Shown: positions 9,296 to 17,324 of the stretch, piece after piece
How the letters are laid out: every line of letters begins with the position of its first letter
Position numbering within the stretch: position 1 is the stretch's first letter
Assembly (NCBI RefSeq): GCF_900093605.1
Contig: NZ_FLYE01000012.1
Location: 124,001-188,000 of the forward strand
From: Candidatus Terasakiella magnetica
Lineage (GTDB): Bacteria > Pseudomonadota > Alphaproteobacteria > Rhodospirillales > Terasakiellaceae
DNA: 64,000 nt
Direction: 5' to 3'
Notes under the pieces: generated by a model
Database searches by the model: none
Told to the model about the DNA's origin: nothing
The model's input: the letters and a program-made list of their open reading frames with translations, nothing else
Position numbers and translations under genes: made by a program

Positions 9296-10891
9296 ATGCT
9301 CTTTAATTCAGACATATTTATTTTTGTTTTTTTGCCTCTCGCAATCATTACATATTTTGCCCTTACAAAAATAAAGGCAAATAAGGCGGCTGTTTTTTCT
9401 CTATTTTTCTCGTCTTGCATTTTTTATGCATGGTGGAATCCTCCCTTTATTTTCCTTCTTCTGGGATCCATCTTCGTAAATTTCATCATTGGAAATATTC
9501 TACGTAACTTTGAACACGATAGAAAACGAAGCCTAATATTGGCAATTGGAATAATATTTAATATCTCATTACTTGGATATTATAAGTATTTTAACTTCGC
9601 AATTATGAATATTAATTTTGCGTTCGACCTAAATATCCCACACTCCGATATTTTTCTTCCTTTAGCAATTTCATTTTTCACCTTTCAACAAATTGCTTTT
9701 CTAATTGATATCTATAATGGCGAAATAAAAAAACTTAACCTGCTAAACTACTGTGTATTTGTTTCTTTCTTCCCGCAATTAATTGCAGGCCCAATCGTCC
9801 ACCATAAAGAGATGATGCCGCAATTCGAGGATGAATATAAAAAACATTTCCATTTAGAGAACTTTCTTATCGGCTTAAGCATCTTTTTTATCGGCCTATT
9901 TAAAAAAGTTGTCATTGCAGACAATGTTGCAGAATTCTCAACGCCTGTATTCACAGCTTCTGCTAATGGTGAAATCATCACCTTTTATGAAGCATGGCTT
10001 GCAAGCCTCGCATATACATTTCAGTTATATTACGATTTCTCTGGCTATTCCGACATGGCAATCGGCTTAGGCCGCATGTTCAATATTCGCTTACCGTTGA
10101 ATTTTAATTCACCATTAAAAGCAACAAGTATCATCGATTTCTGGAGAACCTGGCATATGACACTGTCACGTTTTATCAGAGATTATGTTTACACTCCTAT
10201 GAGCATCCCATTAGTCAGATATGCAGTTATAAACAGATACAGCAAAAAAGGGGTTTTCCTTACCTCAACTGCATTACCCACAATCATTGCTTTTGTTGCA
10301 GTCGGGTTATGGCATGGCGCGGGCTGGGCCTTCATCATTTTTGGTTTCATGCATGGCTTCTATCTCGTCATTAATCATGCGTGGCGTGAATTAAAACCGA
10401 AAAAAATGCAACTAACCAAAAGTATGTCACTTGTTACGCGTTATGCCGCGCGTTTGCTGACATTTTTTGCCGTTCTTATTAGCTTGGTTTTATTTAGAGC
10501 AGAAGAAGTTACCCCTGCATTAAACATGTTAAGCAGTATGTTTGGACTAAATGGTCTGACTTTCCCTGCATTCAGTAGTACTGCAAATGGCTCTCTTGCT
10601 CATTTACTCAATCAAGACTTTGGCATTGAATTTGTGCAAGAGCGCTTTATTGACTCCGGTTTAAGAATTGCAACTCTCTTGATATTGGGTCTATTTGCGC
10701 TTACGTGGGGTTTCCCCAATACATATCAAATCATGCATAAATTTGAACAAAGAAAAGAAATCCAAGCTCATTCCCTCAGCTTCTTACAGTGGAATTTCAA
10801 CCGAATAACTGCAATTTATATGGCAGCTGTCGCATCTTATGCACTCTTACAAATTGGTAAAAATTCAGAGTTTCTGTATTTTAATTTTTAG
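9296..10891 (+). CDS. MBOAT-family O-acyltransferase (AlgI/DltB-like)
   Basis: Polytopic inner-membrane protein of 531 residues that moves an acyl group across or at the membrane to an extracytoplasmic acceptor. It carries the MBOAT signatures: DFWRTWHMTLSRFIRDYVY in the middle (about residue 280) and GLWHGAGW with the invariant active-site histidine (about 340), then FMHG. Length and hydropathy match AlgI, PatA and DltB. The next gene, six bases downstream, is a membrane-anchored SGNH protein, the usual partner in alginate acetylation (AlgX/AlgJ), peptidoglycan acetylation (PatB) and teichoic-acid alanylation (DltD). The acyl donor could be acetyl-CoA or, given the ACP and FkbH genes here, an acyl-ACP. 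Confidence 0.9.
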   Translation: MLFNSDIFIFVFLPLAIITYFALTKIKANKAAVFSLFFSSCIFYAWWNPPFIFLLLGSIFVNFIIGNILRNFEHDRKRSLILAIGIIFNISLLGYYKYFNFAIMNINFAFDLNIPHSDIFLPLAISFFTFQQIAFLIDIYNGEIKKLNLLNYCVFVSFFPQLIAGPIVHHKEMMPQFEDEYKKHFHLENFLIGLSIFFIGLFKKVVIADNVAEFSTPVFTASANGEIITFYEAWLASLAYTFQLYYDFSGYSDMAIGLGRMFNIRLPLNFNSPLKATSIIDFWRTWHMTLSRFIRDYVYTPMSIPLVRYAVINRYSKKGVFLTSTALPTIIAFVAVGLWHGAGWAFIIFGFMHGFYLVINHAWRELKPKKMQLTKSMSLVTRYAARLLTFFAVLISLVLFRAEEVTPALNMLSSMFGLNGLTFPAFSSTANGSLAHLLNQDFGIEFVQERFIDSGLRIATLLILGLFALTWGFPNTYQIMHKFEQRKEIQAHSLSFLQWNFNRITAIYMAAVASYALLQIGKNSEFLYFNF

Positions 10892-10899
10892 GTCAATTG

Positions 10900-11856
10900 A
10901 TGAAAACGTTTGTTAGTACCCTTATCGTAGCTTTTATTTTCCTTACGATATTGTTCCTTGTTTTTACACCTAACTCACTTTTCCCCAGTATCGCCAATTG
11001 TAATCCAAACGGCTATAAAGAAGGGTCTTATCTGGCCTATTGTGCAGAAGAACGTTATGGCGATTACGAACATTGGGCTTTTTTAAATAACGCAGAACTA
11101 GGGATTCAGGAAAATTTACTAAAAGCTGATATCCTCTTTTTAGGTAATAGCCGTACCCAATATGCTTTTTCATCACCTAAGACGGTCAACTATTTTAATA
11201 AACAAAAGAAAGACTTCTATGTCGCGGGTTTCGGATATAGCGAACAAGGTTTATTCGCTCGAAAACTCATACAGAATATTGGACTAAAGCCTAAATTAGT
11301 CGTCATTAATGCTGATCCATTTTTTACCGATTTCTCTTCGGCTATTTCCAAAGAGCTAGAAAAAACAGATATTCGCTTAACTCTAAAATATAAATTGAAA
11401 AAATGGCAACAAGGCTTGCACGAATATATTTGTAATTCTCAGAAAAATACAATTCTCTCTTCTTACTTATGTGGAGAACAACGCGTTTTATATCGCGAAA
11501 TTGCAACTGGATTTTGGGATACACGTTTCTTTGCTAAGGATGGAGGGTATCCTGTTGATTACCTCAAAACAAACAACCTCAGCAAACGAGTTGAAGAATC
11601 ATTACCATTTGCAAAAGCATTCTTACAAGAAACAGAGATCAAACCTGAGTGTGTAATTATTACTGTTATTCCACATGTCGCAACAGAACTGGATTTTGGA
11701 AAACAATTGGCCAAAAAATTAAACCTGCCAACAATTATCCCCAAAATTAATGGCTTGAAGACAAAAGATAAAACACACTTAAACCAAGACAGTGCCAATA
11801 TATGGTTAGAAAGTTTCTATCACAAACTCACGCCATTCTTAAATAAATGCACCTAA
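10900..11856 (+). CDS. Membrane-anchored SGNH-like protein, probable MBOAT partner
   Basis: Protein of 318 residues with one N-terminal membrane anchor (about 3-24) and the remainder predicted periplasmic. The FLGNSRTQYAF stretch (about residue 87) has the nucleophile serine in a GNSR context, and KDKTHLNQDSA near the C-terminus supplies the D-x-x-H pair, so the catalytic triad appears intact. No close named family is recognised, but the layout is that of DltD/AlgJ-type partners of MBOAT transferases. Its gene follows the MBOAT stop by 8 bases. A TTG at 10897 could also start it; the ATG at 10900 is preferred. Confidence 0.7.
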   Translation: MKTFVSTLIVAFIFLTILFLVFTPNSLFPSIANCNPNGYKEGSYLAYCAEERYGDYEHWAFLNNAELGIQENLLKADILFLGNSRTQYAFSSPKTVNYFNKQKKDFYVAGFGYSEQGLFARKLIQNIGLKPKLVVINADPFFTDFSSAISKELEKTDIRLTLKYKLKKWQQGLHEYICNSQKNTILSSYLCGEQRVLYREIATGFWDTRFFAKDGGYPVDYLKTNNLSKRVEESLPFAKAFLQETEIKPECVIITVIPHVATELDFGKQLAKKLNLPTIIPKINGLKTKDKTHLNQDSANIWLESFYHKLTPFLNKCT

Positions 11857-11861
11857 AATAA

Positions 11862-13280
11862 TCATTTCATCTCAGATAGAATTGGAAAGAGTACTTCCAG
11901 CGGATCGCTATATGTTTCGTCTTCTCCACTTAACGAAGCTGAAAGGTCTGTTCCCATTTTTGGTAATCGCGGTGTAAAAAACGCCACTTTTGGATACTTA
12001 TCTTTTAAAGACTTCACCGCAACTTCCATAGCAGCTTTTGCCGATGCGTATTCACCAAGCTTTTGCGGTGGGTCTTCAACAAAAACACTGGATGGACTCA
12101 TTACCTTTAACGTGAATTCCCCCACATAAGAAATATGTTCCAACACATTAATTAATCCATCGATATATGCACGACATAAATGTTCAAATAACTCTGTATC
12201 AAATACAAGAGCAGACGTATTCATTACCGGAGGTGATGCAAAATAATAGAGATGGGTAATTTGTCCATAATCAGATAAATTCTGATCAGAATTCATAATA
12301 TCCCATGAGAAAACTGTATGTTCTTTGCCACTTTTGGAAATATCACTGTGAACTCTTTCTGCATCATCCTGCCCCATATGATACGATAAGTTAACTTCAG
12401 CGCCACCTGCCGCCAACATTTTTGAAACAACCTCACCAAGCCCGCGTGAGCCCCCAATCACCATTGCTTTCTGGTTCACAAAAAGATCATTTGGTATTGC
12501 TTTCTTAACATCTATATAAGCCTTCTGCTCAACGGGAGCAGGTCGAACAAAGGTTGTTAAATTCCCTTTCATTCCGACAGATGAAACACCAATCTCCACT
12601 AAATTCATCGCATCATAAAAAGCCTTAACTCCATATTTTAATGCCAGTTTCTGCCCTATAGGCTCTTCATCATCAAATAAAAGATCAATCTTTGAATAAA
12701 TGGAATGTAATCCAGGACACTGCATACCAACGACTTGGGTCGTACCAAATATCTGGGCTAAATACTGATTACTAAAAAATTGACATGCATTTGGCGCAAT
12801 TTCACTTAACGTTTTTTCATCCAATAACAAATCAACTTCCCCCTTAAGGGTGGTATATTCCTGTGGTTGAACTTCAACAGGAATATCTTTTTCATATAAT
12901 TTATCAGCTATATTCTGATTGTGTTCTTCAGCAGATAACTCAAAAAATAAATTTATTGTAGCTGCTTTATTTTGTAATTTATCAAAAGCAATAATTTTAC
13001 ATTTACTCTCATTAAGTTGCTGAATATCATAATAAACTGTCTCACCTACTCTTGCAGCTTTATGAAACGTTGCCTTTGTACGAGAAACTTTTCTAAAGGT
13101 GTTACTATGTTCGGCTAACACATCAAGGCCACTTAATAGAATATAAATGCCATGAACAATTGAATGTTGAAAAATTGTTCTTCTTGCACCAACACTATCC
13201 ACATGAACTGGATTAAAGTCCCCACTTAAAGCCGCGAATTTTCTTACTTTTTCGCTCGTAAAAATATATTCCGCTTTCAT
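11862..13280 (-). CDS. MaoC-like dehydratase fused to a short-chain dehydrogenase
   Basis: Protein of 472 residues. Residues 1-135 are a hot-dog MaoC dehydratase, with the DFNPVHVD motif and HSIVHGIYI helix. A second hot-dog-like stretch may occupy about 140-260. The C-terminal part (about 265-472) is a Rossmann SDR starting GGSRGLGEVVSKMLAAGG, with YASAKAAME near residue 425 supplying the YxxxK pair. It is expected to act on 3-oxo/3-hydroxyacyl thioesters, reducing or dehydrating a short acyl chain, probably on the ACP encoded at 14479. The ATG at 13280 has GGGGA six bases upstream, so the longer TTG start at 13292 is rejected. Convergent with the SGNH gene (5-base gap). Confidence 0.8.
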   Translation of the reverse strand: MKAEYIFTSEKVRKFAALSGDFNPVHVDSVGARRTIFQHSIVHGIYILLSGLDVLAEHSNTFRKVSRTKATFHKAARVGETVYYDIQQLNESKCKIIAFDKLQNKAATINLFFELSAEEHNQNIADKLYEKDIPVEVQPQEYTTLKGEVDLLLDEKTLSEIAPNACQFFSNQYLAQIFGTTQVVGMQCPGLHSIYSKIDLLFDDEEPIGQKLALKYGVKAFYDAMNLVEIGVSSVGMKGNLTTFVRPAPVEQKAYIDVKKAIPNDLFVNQKAMVIGGSRGLGEVVSKMLAAGGAEVNLSYHMGQDDAERVHSDISKSGKEHTVFSWDIMNSDQNLSDYGQITHLYYFASPPVMNTSALVFDTELFEHLCRAYIDGLINVLEHISYVGEFTLKVMSPSSVFVEDPPQKLGEYASAKAAMEVAVKSLKDKYPKVAFFTPRLPKMGTDLSASLSGEDETYSDPLEVLFPILSEMK

Positions 13281-13521
13281 TTTAATCCCCAATTCATTTA
13301 ATAAATTTACGACCTAATATAAACGTTAAAAGCATCCTGTAAATATTTGCACCCCATTCGCCCATCAGTTTAAGCATCAATCTTGCACATGCATATCGTG
13401 AAGTTTCACTTGAGAAGCTCAAGGCAATTATGTATACCGAGATGATATTTTTGAACGCTTAATACATTTATTATTTCTATATAAAATTATCTTATTTTCT
13501 CTAAACAAGGCACCAGTCACA
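13281..13521. promoter_or_regulatory. Divergent intergenic region
   Basis: About 240 bases between the divergent MaoC-SDR and methyltransferase genes. It is AT-rich, must hold both promoters, and shows no hairpin or repeat that I can defend. Confidence 0.35.
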
Positions 13522-14448
13522 ATGGAATTAGACGAAGCAAAAGAAATTTCGGGCAGTACACAAATGCTCATCGAGAGTCTTTTAGCAGATTGGCCAGAAC
13601 ATCGTGCTTTTTTAGAGAAAAGCTTCAAATCACATCCCGACGAGCATATTGAAATATTATCACAATTAGCGACAGATATTGCCTTACTCTGTGAAAACAA
13701 TCCAAAGGAACTCATCGAAGGTTATCGATGGATGTGCGATAGCTTCACCACAGAAGAGCTTTATTTCCGTAGAGAAGGAAGCTATCGCTGTAAAACGGTT
13801 GCGCAAGCTATAGAGGAAACATATAGCAATAATCAAATTATGAAATGGTATATGGATGGATTATTGCTCTCCCAATTAATGTGGAGTAATCATGCACATG
13901 CATATATATGGTTTCTTGAGAATTTCATCACTCTTCTACCTAATAATTATAACTATCTGGAAATTGGCTGCGGTCACGGCTTATACATTACCCAAGCAGC
14001 GCGAGATCCAAAGTCAAAATCTCTAACTGGCTGGGATATAAGTGAAAAAAGCATTGAAAAAACTCGTAATTCACTTGAAGTTTTCAATGCAATAGAAAAT
14101 GTCACGTTACAACAAAGAGATATTTTTGCTGATAACACCGATGGTAACTATGATGCACTTGTCTTAAGTGAAATTCTTGAACACTTAGAAGACCCAAAAG
14201 CTGCTCTTAAAAAGCTTCATAATCAATTATCAACCAACGGTCATCTTTTTGTAAATGTCCCCTTAAATAGTCCTGCGCCTGACCACATCTATCTCATCCG
14301 TACAATCGAAGAAGCTGTCGAATTGGTTAATGAGTGTGGATATAAAGTTTTGAAATCCGAAGGTTTCCCCATGACAGGATACAGCTTGAAACGTGCACAA
14401 AAAGCAGATGCAACAATTACCTGTGTAATCGTTGCACAAAAAATATAG
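13522..14448 (+). CDS. Class I SAM-dependent methyltransferase
   Basis: Protein of 308 residues. Its N-terminal helical region (1-130) is not recognised. The C-terminal Rossmann methyltransferase has motif I YLEIGCGHGLYI (about residue 148), the acidic ribose-binding end of strand 2 at GWDIS, and LSEILEHLEDP as motif IV. The substrate is not evident. It sits 30 bases upstream of an acyl carrier protein gene, which suggests methylation of an ACP-bound acyl group, as FkbG does for FkbH-derived units in polyketide pathways. That link is inference. Confidence 0.8.
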   Translation: MELDEAKEISGSTQMLIESLLADWPEHRAFLEKSFKSHPDEHIEILSQLATDIALLCENNPKELIEGYRWMCDSFTTEELYFRREGSYRCKTVAQAIEETYSNNQIMKWYMDGLLLSQLMWSNHAHAYIWFLENFITLLPNNYNYLEIGCGHGLYITQAARDPKSKSLTGWDISEKSIEKTRNSLEVFNAIENVTLQQRDIFADNTDGNYDALVLSEILEHLEDPKAALKKLHNQLSTNGHLFVNVPLNSPAPDHIYLIRTIEEAVELVNECGYKVLKSEGFPMTGYSLKRAQKADATITCVIVAQKI

Positions 14449-14478
14449 AACAATATATGACCTAAGGAGTCCAAGCCT

Positions 14479-14718
14479 ATGAAACTTGAAGAAGTTATCG
14501 AAAAAATGACACCAATTTTCCAAGATATTCTGGATATTGATGATCTAATTCTTACCCCAGAATTAAGTGCCGATGAAATTGAAGAATGGGATAGCCTTTC
14601 ACATATTCGCCTTATCGTTGCTCACGAAGTTGAATTCAAAGTTAAATTCACGACCAATGAAGTCAATGAGCTAGATAATGTCGGCCAGCTTGCTGAACTC
14701 ATCATTTCAAAAGCCTAG
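14479..14718 (+). CDS. Acyl carrier protein
   Basis: Small acidic four-helix carrier of 79 residues with the phosphopantetheine attachment serine in EEWDSLSHIRL (Ser about residue 39). It is not the housekeeping fatty-acid AcpP (DSLDTVEL context) and resembles the stand-alone ACPs of FkbH and flagellin-glycosylation clusters. It has a GGAG ribosome-binding site 11 bases upstream and follows the methyltransferase gene closely. It is the natural carrier for the FkbH, MaoC-SDR, methyltransferase and MBOAT proteins encoded around it. Confidence 0.9.
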   Translation: MKLEEVIEKMTPIFQDILDIDDLILTPELSADEIEEWDSLSHIRLIVAHEVEFKVKFTTNEVNELDNVGQLAELIISKA

Positions 14719-14877
14719 TAATTAATATTTTTTGACGTTCATAAAATACAACTTCATTAAAGTCCCATAGAATCAAATAAAAAACTGAATTCCACTCAAA
14801 GCAACTGCTTCCATAAAATACATTTTAATGGTAAAGGTTTCATTCAAATTCACTCTGGAAATATATAGACCTGTCAT

Positions 14878-15303
14878 ATGCAAACCGAACATCAGGAACA
14901 TCACGAGATTGAAGGCTCCTCAGACCGTAGTTTTGGTCTGACGGTTGGCGGGATTTTAGCGCTGATTGAAGCCTATCGTCTCTTTTCCAGCGGCACTATT
15001 GATACGATTGGTATTGTCCTTCTCTCTATCGCAACCCCTTTAATGGTTCTTGGCCTTATCTATCCTTCAGTTTTAGCCCCTCTGAACAGGGCTTGGATGA
15101 AACTGGGTTTGGTTATGTTCAAGATAGTCAACCCGATCATCATGTTTGCGGTTTATATCATTACCATTGTCCCCATTGGGCTGATCTTGAAAATGGTTGG
15201 TAAAGACCCGCTTAACCTTAAGCTGGATAAATCCGCGACATCCTATTGGATTGAGCGCGACCCCGCTGGCCCTAAACCTGAATCTATGAAAAATCAATTC
15301 TAA
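14878..15303 (+). CDS. SxtJ family membrane protein
   Basis: Protein of 141 residues with a polar N-terminus and three or four hydrophobic segments (about 22-38, 43-65 and 78-103). The ATPLMVLGLIYPSVLAPLNRAWM core and the short C-terminal tail with YWIERDP match the SxtJ family, named after the saxitoxin cluster; its function is unknown. It is followed 14 bases later by a DUF5989 peptide and then a carbamoyltransferase, the same triad found in many bacterial glycan clusters. Confidence 0.8.
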   Translation: MQTEHQEHHEIEGSSDRSFGLTVGGILALIEAYRLFSSGTIDTIGIVLLSIATPLMVLGLIYPSVLAPLNRAWMKLGLVMFKIVNPIIMFAVYIITIVPIGLILKMVGKDPLNLKLDKSATSYWIERDPAGPKPESMKNQF

Positions 15304-15317
15304 GAGACTTTACACTC

Positions 15318-15467
15318 ATGTCATTTATCATCGAACTTTGGGCGTTCATGAAAGAACGCAAAAAATTCTGGCTTCTGCCAATCATCCTCGTGATGGTTCT
15401 CTTTGGTGGCCTTCTTGTTCTGGCGCAAGGTTCTGCCGTTGCCCCGTTCATCTATACCTTATTCTAG
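15318..15467 (+). CDS. DUF5989 family small membrane protein
   Basis: Peptide of 49 residues with a basic MKERKKFW start and a single helix, LLPIILVMVLFGGLLVLAQ, ending in a hydrophobic tail. This matches DUF5989, a family found almost always between SxtJ and a NodU/SxtI-type carbamoyltransferase. It fills the gap between those two genes, in the same direction and 12 bases before the carbamoyltransferase start. Function unknown; a membrane tether or assembly subunit is a guess. Confidence 0.8.
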   Translation: MSFIIELWAFMKERKKFWLLPIILVMVLFGGLLVLAQGSAVAPFIYTLF

Positions 15468-15479
15468 GATGTCAGACTG

Positions 15480-17318
15480 ATGAGAATTCTCGGTATCTCT
15501 GCTTTTTATCACGATAGTGCCGCTGCCCTTATTGAAGACGGCGTCATTATTGCTGCCGCTCAAGAAGAACGCTTTACCCGCAAAAAACACGATGCCGGTT
15601 TTCCTGCTGAGGCCGTCCAATATTGTCTAAGCGAAGCTGGTGTCGACATGAAAGACGTCGATTATGTGGCTTTCTATGACAAACCGTTTCTAAAATTCGA
15701 GCGCCTGCTTGAAACCTATCTGTCTTTTGCCCCGTCCGGTTTTCGCTCATTTAAAACAGCTATTCCGGTTTGGCTCAAAGAAAAGCTCTTCCAAAAAGAT
15801 CTCCTGCGCAAAGAGTTTAAAAAATACGACCCTGACTTTGATTGGATGAATAAACTGCTTTTTGCAGAACACCATCAAAGCCATGCTGCCAGCGCTTTTT
15901 ATCCAAGCCCCTTTGAAGAAGCCGTGATCCTCACCATGGATGGGGTTGGTGAATGGGCCACAACCTCGGTTGCCATTGGTCGGGGCAACAAGATGGAGAT
16001 GGTCAAAGAAATCCATTTCCCCCATTCTCTTGGTCTACTCTATTCCGCCTTTACTTATTATACGGGTTTTCGGGTTAATTCCGGTGAATATAAGGTCATG
16101 GGTCTCGCCCCTTATGGGGAGCCAAAATATAAAGACCTGATCATGGATAATATCATCGATGTGAAAGACGATGGATCTTTTCGCCTTGATATGTCCTATT
16201 TCAACTATTGTACCGGTTTGACAATGACCAATCAGAAGTTTGCTGATTTGTTTGGCAAACCTGTGCGGGGTCGCGACGGTGAAGACCTTGAACAATTTCA
16301 TATGGATATTGCCGCTTCCGTTCAAGCCGTCACCGAAGAAGTGGTGTTGCGCCTGACACGGTCTTTGCGCGAAGAATATGGTATCGAAAACCTCTGTCTG
16401 GCCGGTGGTGTGGCGCTTAACTGTGTGGCCAATGGTAAAATCCTGCGCGATGGCGCCTTTAAAAACATCTGGGTTCAACCTGCTGCAGGTGATGCAGGTG
16501 GCGCCTTGGGGGCTGCTTTAGCCGCACATTATCATCATAAAGGGGCTGAGCGGGTTGCTGATACGGGCAAAGACTTCATGCGCGGCTCTTACCTCGGCCC
16601 TGTGTTTGAACAAAGTGATATTGAAGAGCGTCTGAAAAAAGCCGGCGCGGTGTTTGAAACCCTTTCCGATGACGAAACGATCCAGAAAACCGCGGATGCT
16701 ATGGCGTCTGAGCGCGCGATCGGCTGGATGCAAGGCCGCATGGAATTTGGCCCACGCGCCCTTGGGGGACGTTCCATCATTGCAGACCCGCGTTCGCCAA
16801 AAATGCAGAAGATTTTGAACCTGAAGGTAAAATATCGCGAGTCTTTCCGCCCCTTTGCCCCCTCAGTCTTGCGCGAAGATGTGGGAGAATGGTTTGATCA
16901 CGACCAAGACAGCCCTTACATGTTGATGGTGGCAGACGTTCATAAAAACAAACAAAAAGAAATGAGCGATGATGAAAAGGCCCTATTTGGCATTGAAAAG
17001 CTGAATGTGCCCAGATCGGAAATTCCAGCCATTACCCATGTTGATTATTCAGCCCGTATCCAAACCATCCATACGGACACCAACCCGCGCTTTCATGCGG
17101 TTGTCTCTGCCTTTAAAGAGCGCACGGGCTGCCCGGTTTCAGTGAACACCAGCTTTAACGTACGTGGCGAGCCGATCGTCTGCACCCCTGAAGATGCATT
17201 TCGTTGCTTTATGGGAACGGAGCTTGATAACCTTGTCGTCGGTAACTGCTTCTTGAAAAAAGAAGATCAGGACGAAAAACTGGCACTTGATTATAAAAAT
17301 GCCTTTGAACTGGATTAA
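15480..17318 (+). CDS. Carbamoyltransferase (NodU/CmcH/SxtI family)
   Basis: Cytoplasmic enzyme of 612 residues that uses carbamoyl phosphate and ATP to carbamoylate a hydroxyl. The N-terminal Kae1/ASKHA-like domain has GISAFYHDSAAALI, EERFTRKKHD, HHQSHAASAF and LTMDGVGEW. The C-terminal Yrdc-like part has GRMEFGPRALGGRSI, NTSFN.RGEPIV and the SFRPFAPS stretch. Length is normal for the family. Within this locus the acceptor is probably a sugar of the surface glycan, since NodU carbamoylates a GlcN residue in Nod factors; the exact sugar is unknown. Confidence 0.92.
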   Translation: MRILGISAFYHDSAAALIEDGVIIAAAQEERFTRKKHDAGFPAEAVQYCLSEAGVDMKDVDYVAFYDKPFLKFERLLETYLSFAPSGFRSFKTAIPVWLKEKLFQKDLLRKEFKKYDPDFDWMNKLLFAEHHQSHAASAFYPSPFEEAVILTMDGVGEWATTSVAIGRGNKMEMVKEIHFPHSLGLLYSAFTYYTGFRVNSGEYKVMGLAPYGEPKYKDLIMDNIIDVKDDGSFRLDMSYFNYCTGLTMTNQKFADLFGKPVRGRDGEDLEQFHMDIAASVQAVTEEVVLRLTRSLREEYGIENLCLAGGVALNCVANGKILRDGAFKNIWVQPAAGDAGGALGAALAAHYHHKGAERVADTGKDFMRGSYLGPVFEQSDIEERLKKAGAVFETLSDDETIQKTADAMASERAIGWMQGRMEFGPRALGGRSIIADPRSPKMQKILNLKVKYRESFRPFAPSVLREDVGEWFDHDQDSPYMLMVADVHKNKQKEMSDDEKALFGIEKLNVPRSEIPAITHVDYSARIQTIHTDTNPRFHAVVSAFKERTGCPVSVNTSFNVRGEPIVCTPEDAFRCFMGTELDNLVVGNCFLKKEDQDEKLALDYKNAFELD

Positions 17319-17324
17319 AATTCC

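Noticed and set aside
7176-14718. FkbH, ACP, MaoC-SDR and methyltransferase as part of a polyketide synthase cluster
   Set aside because: No ketosynthase, acyltransferase module, adenylation domain or thioesterase is present, and the genes are embedded in a glycan locus with an MBOAT and an SGNH protein.
16035-16478. Long open frame of 147 codons on the minus strand inside the carbamoyltransferase gene
   Set aside because: It is fully antisense to a well-recognised enzyme, has no family motifs, and long opposite frames are common within high-quality coding sequence.
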